Positions 56,820-64,000 of a stretch of 64,000 nt of DNA are shown one piece after another (the stretch's first letter is position 1; each line of letters begins with the position of its first letter). This DNA is from CAVUWL01 sp963787415. Its GTDB lineage: Bacteria > Actinomycetota > Thermoleophilia > Solirubrobacterales > 70-9. Both the position numbers and the translations under genes were made by a program. Location: NCBI GenBank assembly GCA_963787415.1, contig CAWBCO010000006.1:300860-364859 (forward strand), in the 5' to 3' direction. The notes beneath the pieces were generated by a model. It was given only the letters and a program-made list of their open reading frames with translations, made no database searches and was not told the origin of the DNA.

Positions 56820-57914
56820 ATGGCTTCGACCGAAGACACCGTCACCACTCCCTCTTCGCGAGCGACATGGACGTTGCTCACGGCTTTCCTGCCCTATCCC
56901 GATCGGCGCAGTCGCAAGAAGGCCCGTCGCGCTGCCCGGGAGCTGCTCGATCCCGGGCCCTGGCCGGGCGACGATGCCACCCCCACTCAGGTCGCGATGC
57001 TGGCGCTCCTGCGGCTGCTCTGGCTCCAGCGCGAGGCGCACCGCTGCTCGCGCCGCCAGGCCGAGCTCGCAGCTCTGATTGCCCGTGCGTCGATCGAGAC
57101 CGCCGTCACCGGCCTGTACTGGCTCCATGGAGAGGATCACATCGAGCGCGCCCGTAGCCAGAACGCTAAGGCCTTTCGCCGCCTCATGGATCCATTCGCC
57201 GATGGCGACCCAATCGCTCCCGAGCTGATCGACGATGTGGCGGCAACGATCGGCACCGGGCCCCAGCCACCCGACCTCCGCGCGATGGCAGAGCTTGTCA
57301 CCGAGAGGAGCGGCCGCGATGTTGCCCCCGACCTCTATCGCCGCCTCTACGTTCCTCTCTCGACCTGCGTCGCCCATCCCACCGGGATCGCGCTGCTGAG
57401 GCACGTCGACGCAGATCAGGCCTTCGTGGAGACGCCCGACCGGGTCTGGACTCGTCGCGCCGCGCTCCACACGACCGACGCGTGCATGGCGCTCCTCGCG
57501 CTCGAGATCGCCGAGCAAGCCGGTCGGCCCTCGACCATCCTCTCCACCTACGCCGAAGCCCACATGAAAAGGACGCCTGCACCGATGGCGACGATCCTCG
57601 GCAGGGCCGTCCTGGGCGGTCTGCGCCGCTCCGATCTCCGCGGGACGCTCCGCCTGATGGTGGGGCTGCGGCGCTACTACCGATCCGGCGGCGCCGCCCG
57701 CGACCCCTATGAAGAGCGCAAGGCGAAGACCACTGAGACGATCTCCGCGGTCCTTGCCGCCCTCTCCGGAGAGGACCTGCCTGCCGCGGAGCTGATCGTC
57801 GAGTACTTCGCCGAGGATCTGGCGCGGTCGGTCGAGACGGAGCCACCGCTCGGCGAGGACCGGCCTCCCACGTCGGATCCCGGATCTGGCCGACCCGGCC
57901 CAGCCGGTGGGTAA
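56820..57914 (+). CDS. Hypothetical protein, possibly DUF5677-like
   Basis: 364 residues starting MASTEDTVTTPSSRATWTLL. It is mostly helical. The segment LIARASIETAVTGLYWLHGE with NAKAFRRLM resembles the RSLIET-type helix of DUF5677-like proteins, which are often defence-associated. Later segments are ERSGRDVAPDLYRRLYVPLS and CVAHPTGIALLRH. No catalytic motif found. The start is the second Met because the upstream one lacks a ribosome-binding site. Function unknown. Confidence 0.6.
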   Translation: MASTEDTVTTPSSRATWTLLTAFLPYPDRRSRKKARRAARELLDPGPWPGDDATPTQVAMLALLRLLWLQREAHRCSRRQAELAALIARASIETAVTGLYWLHGEDHIERARSQNAKAFRRLMDPFADGDPIAPELIDDVAATIGTGPQPPDLRAMAELVTERSGRDVAPDLYRRLYVPLSTCVAHPTGIALLRHVDADQAFVETPDRVWTRRAALHTTDACMALLALEIAEQAGRPSTILSTYAEAHMKRTPAPMATILGRAVLGGLRRSDLRGTLRLMVGLRRYYRSGGAARDPYEERKAKTTETISAVLAALSGEDLPAAELIVEYFAEDLARSVETEPPLGEDRPPTSDPGSGRPGPAGG

Positions 57915-58064
57915 GCCGGGCCGGCCCGCGCCATCGCATGTCCATCGTCGCGCTGCTCGGCCTCAAGGGAGAATCACCGAGCGAACTCACGATGCGGTCC
58001 CGCCGGCAGCCGAGATCCGGCGCCGATTACTCAGGCGACGTTCCTCGGGCAGCCAAGTGACGGC

Positions 58065-59930
58065 CTACGCAGCGGTCCCGTCCGCCAGGTCCACAAATCC
58101 GAGGAACCGCGCGGCGATGTCCATCGCCTCGTCGAGAGCCGCGTCCAGGTAGCCCGGTCGGGCGATGTTCGGGAAGCGGCGGTCCCGGCTGAGCCAGGTC
58201 CTCACGTCGGCGTGGGGGCCGGCGGCCTCTTGCTTCGCCGCGAGCAGGTCCGCCAGTCGGCGCCCCGTCTGCTCGGTGATCGCGACGAGCGCCTCGAGGT
58301 CTTCAACGGCGATGACGTCCAGTGCCTCGACGTCATCGCGGCCATCGAGTTCGGCCAACGACGGCGCCAGGAACTCCTCGAGCAGGGGGGACCCGTGGAC
58401 CGGCGTCATGGTGATGATCATCGGCCAGAACCTGGCGATGCGGGCCGGGTTCAGATCCTCGAACCGAAGGGTCGCGACGTGCCCTGGCTTATCCGGCTTC
58501 ATCGCGTCGATCGAGCGGCGGAGCTGCTTCGGACGGCGCCGGGCCATCTCGGTCAGGTCGCGTTCGAGCGCCTGTTGATCCCCGTCGCGCTTCGACTCGA
58601 CGGTCAGCCTGTGGCTGGCGACCTCCATCAGCAGCGCCTCGCTCGGGTAGGTGACGGTGACGTCGCTGCTGTCGATGCCATTGGCGAACTTCTTGTCGCC
58701 GTGGACCTTGCCCGCCCCCGGAAGCCGGGGCTCCCGGTGGGCCGACTCGACAAGATGGAGGACGTAGCGCTCGGTCAGCTTGCCGACCCGGGCCGTGTAG
58801 GCGCCGACCGCGTCGCGGCGGCTGGCAGAGTCGAGGCAGCGATAGTGGATCCCGTCGGCGACCCAGGTCATCAGCGCCCGCGGGGACTGGAGGGCGTATT
58901 GACCGGACCGCAGGCGGATGAGAGGCCGCTGCATGAATGGCACCCGATTCCACGAGAGCTGCTCGACGCTCTGGCCTTCGATTTCAGCCTGGAACCAGGA
59001 CGGCGGTGCGGCGATCATCGCCTGCGCCGCCTCGCGCTCCTCGTCGGTCAGCTTCATGCTGTTGAAGATCCCTCCGAGCGCCTCCGGCGTCAGCTCGCTC
59101 GTGAACTGGTCGTCGTCCTCACCGGTCGTCCCAAGGTGGGCGAAGAGCGCGAAGCCGAGCGACATCTGCTGCTCGAGGTCGATCCCATAGTCCTCGCGGA
59201 GCCACTCGTCGAGCGGGACGGCGGGCCTGGTGTCGGTCGCCTCTCGGTGCAGCCGGCCGAAGATCGCCCAGGCGCGGGCCATTGCGTTGCCGAAGACCGC
59301 GTGGCCGTTGTAGTCGAAGAGCTGGGTCAAGTGGCGTAGCCAGCTCTCCCGGTCTCCGGCGGTCCCGGTGCTGGCGGGCTCGAGATAGCCGGATACGTAG
59401 AAGATCGCCCCGCGGATCCGCGGGGCGTACTCGTTCTCCGTGAGGCCCGTCGGCTCTTCCTCGCAGGTGAGGATGGCGAGCAGCTGCAGGAGCGTCAGGG
59501 CCTGCTCGCAGAAGACGACCCGCTCGCCGCGGGCGCTGCGAAGAAAGCGGGCGAGGGGCGGGAAGGCGGCCGTGTCGCCGAAGATGCCAGCCGCGAGGCC
59601 GAGGTGGGCCTGGGGGTCCATCTCATTGTTGTGGAGCATCGCCTGCAGCTCGCAGACGAAGGGCAGGATCATCCCCAGCGGGATCGAAGCGAGGGTGGCG
59701 ACGAACTCGTCGAACGGCAGCGGGGCGACCTACATGGCCGCGGGGGTCGCATAGACGCCGACGTTGCCGAAGGGCCTCGGGCGCTCGGCGGTGAGCAGCC
59801 CATGGAAAGGCGCCTCGACGCCGGCCCGCTGCGAGTGGACCTGGAGGTCACGAACCGAGGAGGGCAGGAGGAGTCCGGTGTCCGACTTCCACCATTTCGG
59901 TACCACAAGTCCACTGAACACTTCCGGCAT
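58065..59930 (-). pseudogene. Large unknown protein (possible PD-(D/E)xK-like), interrupted by in-frame TAG
   Basis: From ATG 59930 the frame reads MPEVFSGLVVPKWWKSDTGL to VGVYATPAAM, then one TAG (59730-59732), then VAPLPFDEFVATLASIPLGM in the same frame to the natural end at 58065, about 620 codons in all. Near residue 430 the sequence SSDVTVTYPSEALLMEVASH, RLTVESKRDGDQQALERDLT resembles a restriction-type core (D, then ExxS where ExK is usual) seen in uncharacterised actinobacterial proteins. If the TAG is real the gene is broken, or the C-terminal part starts at an internal ATG (59672). A defence role is inference. Confidence 0.6.
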
Positions 59931-59986
59931 CGGTCGATTGTTGCTCCACGGGGGAATGTCTGGTATTCGAACCTAAAATCCCACTG

Positions 59987-60328
59987 ATGCATCCCCAGAC
60001 CGACGACTATCCGGAAGAGCTGGAGCAGGTAGTCATCGCGTTGCTCTCGGAGGGACGCGATGCCGCTGCTGAGCTTCTTGCTCCAATTGCCTATCCTCGC
60101 CGCGAGGTAGCTGCCCGCTCTGAGCCATCAGAGACCGTGATTGTCTCGATTTATAAGCATGACCAGTTCCACTGCCGCTACTGCGGTTGCAAGGGCATTC
60201 CGACCCAGATCATGCGGCTCATCTCTGATATCTTCCCAGATGAGTTTCCATATCACCCCAATTGGAAGGGGGGGTATAGGGGTCGCCAAAAAGCGGTCGG
60301 CTCATCCTCCAAGGGCAACCATGACTAG
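59987..60328 (+). pseudogene. HNH endonuclease, 3'-truncated
   Basis: The first 95 residues match the start of a known HNH family: SIYKHDQFHCRYCGCKGIPT with IMRLISDIFPDEFPYHPNWK. The expected continuation with the DH...GG...N...N catalytic HNH is missing; after a seven-G run at 60269-60275 the frame turns into unrelated sequence and stops. Only the first zinc CxxC remains. It is divergent from the interrupted gene with 56 bp between the starts. Confidence 0.7.
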
Positions 60329-60354
60329 GCATTGAAGCCAACGCCTCACCGTGG

Positions 60355-63325
60355 TCAAGGCCTGTGTTCGTCGAAACGCTCTACCAGAGCTACTGTCTTA
60401 CCCGTGCTCTGACTGACCCGACGACCGACCGAAGTGCATTCAAACGTCGCTGCCAGGTTCTCGCACGAGAGAGCATTGAGCCCCATCTTTTCTCCATATT
60501 TACCGAGTTCTCCCTGCACAGATTCGAGAATCCACTGTCGGCCTTCATATAGATTCTCAGCAAATCCGCGTTCCACACCGCGCGACGGGTAGGAATCAGA
60601 ACTTCCACTCATTCTGCATTCGGTAGAACTCACGCAGGCAATACCGGTTAGGACCGCACTCGTTTCTTTGGGGTTTTCTCCTTCTGCCGAACTCCAAGTG
60701 GTTCCGTTCCAAGTGGCGAGAAGCGTCGTGGGAATTTCTGTTTCGATGTGCGTGAAATTTCCCACGGCGGAGCACGCGCTTGCCGACACGCACTCGATCG
60801 CGTCAAGCGAATCACCACGTGCTTTCGGGGGCATTGGTACAGATTTCTCCGACCACGACGCCCCAATGAGGTTCTCTCCGAACGCAATCTGTCCAGTCCC
60901 GAGCACCTTAAACGTTCCAACCGCAAAACACTTGCTTTCCGTTTCGGGGCAGGCAATGCCGAGCAGCGCGCCTTCCCCGCCTGAAGGATTAGGCGGTTCC
61001 TCTAATTTCCATTCCGTGCCTGTCCAACCCTCCACCAAAGGCGCTTCGACCCCGGAGCTCTTTTTATATTGCCCTACTGCAATACAGACTTCAAGCTTTT
61101 TACAGGTGACAGCACTCAATCTGCTGGCCTCCGCGCCAGTGGGAAGTGGAAGGGTTTCCTGCTTCCATTCCTTTGCCTTCCATTTCTCCACAAGGGCCAT
61201 TTCTACACCGGTCGATTCCTTCGTGTAGTCCCCAGCCGCGACGCATTCCGAAGTTGAAGAACATGACACTCCTCGAAGTAGACCTCCCTTCTTCCCGCCC
61301 GGATTAGCCGTCTTTTCTTCAAACCAGGTTGTGCCGGTTCCTTCCCAGCGCTCCGCGAGCGGTTCCGGCAGGGACGTTTCGGAGTTGATCTTTTCCCCGA
61401 CCGCATAGCAAAATGATTCCCCGAGGCACGAAAGCCCCTGCAATGTGTTTGCGACATTGCCCGCCAATTCTGGGGTCTTCTGTAGGGCCCAGCCCTTGGT
61501 CGTGGTGACTTCGTTTTCTTCGCCTTCGATCGTCCCTTCACCGTTGGACGCAACCAGCATGAAGTAGTATCTCGTTTCCGGTTTTAAGCCTTCGGCATTG
61601 CCCTTAGCCGAATGAGCGTCGATGCCTTCACCCGCGCTTTCAATATTGGTCTCGCTTCCCAACGATCCCTTAGTCGTCCCATACTTAAAATAGTAAGTCG
61701 TCGAATAGCCTTCCGGATTGACAGTACCGGACAAGCGGGCAAGATTCCCAAACCCTTCCCCCAAAGCTTTTCCCCAGTACGGGTGCATATCTGGGAGTTT
61801 CGAATTCGTTTGGTCCGTTTCCTTCCACCCTAGCGACACTGTTTTCGGCGATGAGCCTGTAGTAGTAATGCGTTCGCCCGCTGACACGTTCAATCTGTTG
61901 CGACGCAGCAATTGGCGTATCACCGTCGCCGATATCAATATGCGAGGTTTCGTTCGTGAGGTGTTCTTTTGATGTCCCCCACACAAACCAGTAGTGTGTG
62001 TCCGCACCTTCTGGATTGACCTTCCCCTTTAGGGTGGCCATTCGCCCCTTTTCGCCCGTGGCGCCTTCTGTGACCACTTCCGGCGGCGCCGGAGGCGTCG
62101 TGAAGCTCGCTTCATTCGTATAGAATTCCGCGTCATAATAGCCGCTGGACGCTAACAGTTCGCTCGTTGGCACGAGGCGGACAGTGTAGGTTGTATTCGG
62201 TTCTAGCTTCGATACTTCCTTGGAGGGCTTCACTGCTTCAAACCCTTTGCCTACTGATTCTGCTTGTTCTGGGATGGTTTTGATTAGGTTGCCAGCATGA
62301 AGCAGGTGGAACTTATAGGAGGCCGAGTAACCCGCTGGGTTAATCGATCCGTTAAGTACCGCGGCATGAGGAGTGACACTCGAGGCCGCTAGTGCCTGTG
62401 CTTCAAAGCGAACGGGGGCGGCGTCCCTTTCGGGACATTCTTCACCGGTTTTAGCCGCGAGGTAATCGTCGTGAAGGCGGTTTACGTGGATGCCTTTCGC
62501 CTCTTCAGCCTTGTTTCCTTCACAGACATCGGCGATCTCATATTCGGCGGATCCGTTGTACGATCCTGGATCTGGACTAGACGAAGCTGGCCCTCGAGTA
62601 TCGGTTACGGCCTCCGCGAACTCGTGTGAGGCGGAGCTCTGAAGAATCCACCATGGCTTCGGTTCAGTTTCCTGCTTCTTTTCGAATCCTTCATAGTTAA
62701 TGCAATTTTTGTGAGTTGCCCCTTCGTCGGTTTCAGGCCAAGTAATTACGGAAGCGCTAGTTCCCAAGGCCTGGTCCCAAAGATGCCCCGCGCATAGTAT
62801 TGGAAAGCCTAGTTCGTAGGTTGTTCCCCGAGGCGTCAATATGTCGTACTGGTCTTCGGGGCCCGGCGTAGGCCATCCACTGTTGTGACTAGTGGAGTAG
62901 GTTATTTGTTCGAACAGGGTAGACTCGCTGACTTCTCGGGGGTCAGGGTGGGCTTCGTTGGGATCGACATAGGATGAGACAGGAACTTCGTGACTGATAT
63001 ATCCGGCAGTGTCGAAGTATTGGGTCAGTGTGCCGTACCATTCTGAGGTGGGCATCCATCTGAAGAGTTCTTCAACGTGGCCACGGCTATTTGCAGCTTC
63101 GTCGTTTGTATTATAGTTCCAATCTTCCCCCCAAAATATCAGGAAAACGTGGGGGGTGCGTTGAATGAAGCCGCCGTGGTACTGTGCTATGCCAGGCGTT
63201 GCGAAAGCATTTCCGGCCAGCGCTAATGCTGCAGTCACAAGCACAGTAGCGAGCATTGCAACTCGGGGAAGGTATTTATGATTGCGGGCTGACCGCCTGT
63301 CAGTAGCCGTTGTGCGCGATTTCAT
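60355..63325 (-). CDS. Large secreted peptidase-like protein with FN3-like and Cys repeats, one frameshift
   Basis: From ATG 63325: signal peptide (VAMLATVLVTAALALAGNAF), then a domain starting GGFIQRTPHVFLIFWGEDWN with ASHEFAEAVTDTRGPA and YEIADVCEGN, which looks like a zinc peptidase-type motif (HExxE). FN3-like repeats follow (NPAGYSASYKFHL, NPEGADTHYWFVWGT). At the five-G run 61758-61762 the frame is lost. Removing one G joins FETPRYAPVLGKSFG to EGFGNLARLSGTVNPEGYST and the rest. The last 350 residues have about six repeats of CxxxxxCxAVGxY with LxExWxGTxW, a propeller-like cell-wall repeat. Full length is about 990 residues. Confidence 0.75.
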
Positions 63326-63547
63326 GGTCGAACGGTCGCTATGACGCTATTTGGCATTGAGCTGGTCTCCGATGCTCAGTTGTTGCTTCGGGGCATTGGT
63401 CCAAGATTGATGTGGCTAGAGACGATCGCGGTTAGCTTAGGTGCTAGGGGTGTCCGATTGCAAGTTGCGACTTGCCTCCGTGGACGAATCTCGGTGGTGG
63501 GAGTCGAGGGATATCGAAAGCGTCCGGGATTCTTGGTGTAGCGACGA
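63326..63547. other. Intergenic, no gene recognised
   Basis: This stretch should contain the promoter of the large secreted protein on the minus strand. No coding frame is supported. Confidence 0.35.
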
Positions 63548-63855
63548 TCAATCCTCTTGCCGACTGCGCACGCGGACGATCGCGGCGCGTAGATGCTCGG
63601 TCATCCGCCGCACGGCCGCCGCGCGAGTCGGGTGGGGTCCGTCTTCGCCGAACGGGTCGAGTTGCCAGATGTCGCCTTCTGCTCGACGAACCAGCCGACC
63701 CGCCTGCCGCTTTCGAGGCGCTCGGATAACTGCCAGAGAAAGTCGCCTCCCCTCTCCATTTCGGGTTCGGCCAGTCGGTAGTACTCGGCGAGCAGCTCGG
63801 CGAGCTCGGCGTCCGCCCGATCCTCGGTCGCGGTTTCAGTGTTTGGATTTGGCAT
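63548..63855 (-). pseudogene. Small element protein with a frameshift
   Basis: The first frame starts MPNPNTETATEDRADAELAE and includes EMERGGDFLWQLSERLESGR up to VGWFVEQKA. From about 63680 the neighbouring frame gives a better continuation, GDIWQLDPFGEDGPHPTRAA with VRRMTEHLRAAIVRVRS, ending at a TGA at 63548-63550. Together about 100 residues. Its ATG overlaps the stop of the upstream gene (TGATG), so the two were an operon. Family unknown. Confidence 0.5.
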
Positions 63856-63976
63856 CAGCTTCTCCTTGCTGTGGTTGATTGGTCGCTAAGGCCTTCGATC
63901 GCGATCAGCTCGCCGGTTTTGGTCCGCTCTAGCGCTCGCTTGATGTAGGGCAGCGCCCGGGGCGAGCAGAGATAGC
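63855..63976 (-). CDS. C-terminal end of a gene cut by the palindrome
   Basis: The minus strand ends a protein with RYLCSPRALPYIKRALERTK followed by TGELIAIEGLSDQSTTARRS and a TGA that overlaps the next ATG. Upstream, the frame meets a TAA inside the palindrome at 63977-63998. The gene therefore looks truncated by insertion of the element whose terminus begins there. Confidence 0.5.
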
Positions 63977-63998
63977 GTTATGCCGACGTCGGCATAAC
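63977..63998. repeat. 22-bp palindrome, second copy of the RIT-associated sequence
   Basis: Same 11-bp arms GTTATGCCGAC and GTCGGCATAAC as at 29315-29336, with the same flank TAGCG. It is the last recognisable sequence of the window and probably the edge of another RIT-type insertion. Confidence 0.8.
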
Positions 63999-64000
63999 GC

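Noticed and set aside
58212..59339. 375-codon plus-strand frame
   Set aside because: Antisense to the interrupted unknown gene, which has better protein composition.
1..64000. CRISPR arrays and rRNA genes
   Set aside because: No regularly spaced direct repeats and no rRNA-like sequence were seen anywhere in the window.

Overview
The window looks like chromosomal DNA of a high-GC actinobacterium, most likely a Solirubrobacterales/Thermoleophilia-type organism. Supporting signs are the codon usage, several probable leaderless GTG-start genes, secreted delta-60-repeat and FN3-like proteins, actinobacterial DUF2510 and DUF4234/SHOCT membrane proteins, and a MobF (TraA-like) relaxase. The placement is inferred from gene content; no rRNA gene is present.

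Layout. (1) 1-2742: the end of a small conserved gene, a secreted delta-60-repeat protein and small membrane proteins. (2) 2787-14480: an accessory island ending at tRNA-Lys(TTT). It carries an orphan terminase-small-subunit-like gene, a translationally coupled three-gene restriction-modification operon (two methyltransferases and a GIY-YIG/helicase), a deoxyribosyltransferase/TIR-like effector candidate, a Toprim-DUF3631 replication protein, a small acidic partner and an excisionase-like HTH protein. It resembles a phage satellite carrying defence genes; no integrase is visible. (3) 14583-29174: core metabolism. A TPP riboswitch controls thiO and a fused thiS-thiG; thiE is divergent. Then come lpd, E1-alpha, E1-beta and E2 of a pyruvate dehydrogenase-type complex, and lipB and lipA. 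The block therefore makes a TPP- and lipoate-dependent enzyme together with part of the machinery for both cofactors. (4) 29336-32700: a RIT element, with three overlapping tyrosine recombinases between 85-bp perfect inverted repeats. (5) 32755-34350: malate synthase. (6) 34816 to the right edge: an integrative mobilizable or conjugative element starting at a tRNA-Ala(TGC) 3' fragment. It has an integrase, HTH regulators, a VirD4/TraG coupling protein, IS110 and IS3 insertions, a set of secreted, lipoprotein and membrane cargo genes (some sharing a duplicated promoter module), a MobF relaxase with a candidate oriT, an amber-interrupted gene, a truncated HNH gene and a large secreted repeat protein. 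At the right edge a gene is cut by the same palindrome that lies beside the RIT element.

Several otherwise good genes carry single-base frameshifts (E2, the TraA relaxase, the large secreted protein, a lipoprotein, a membrane protein and a small gene near the end). Two of them are explained exactly by one base in a G homopolymer. This could be real decay or assembly error. No CRISPR array and no rRNA were seen.
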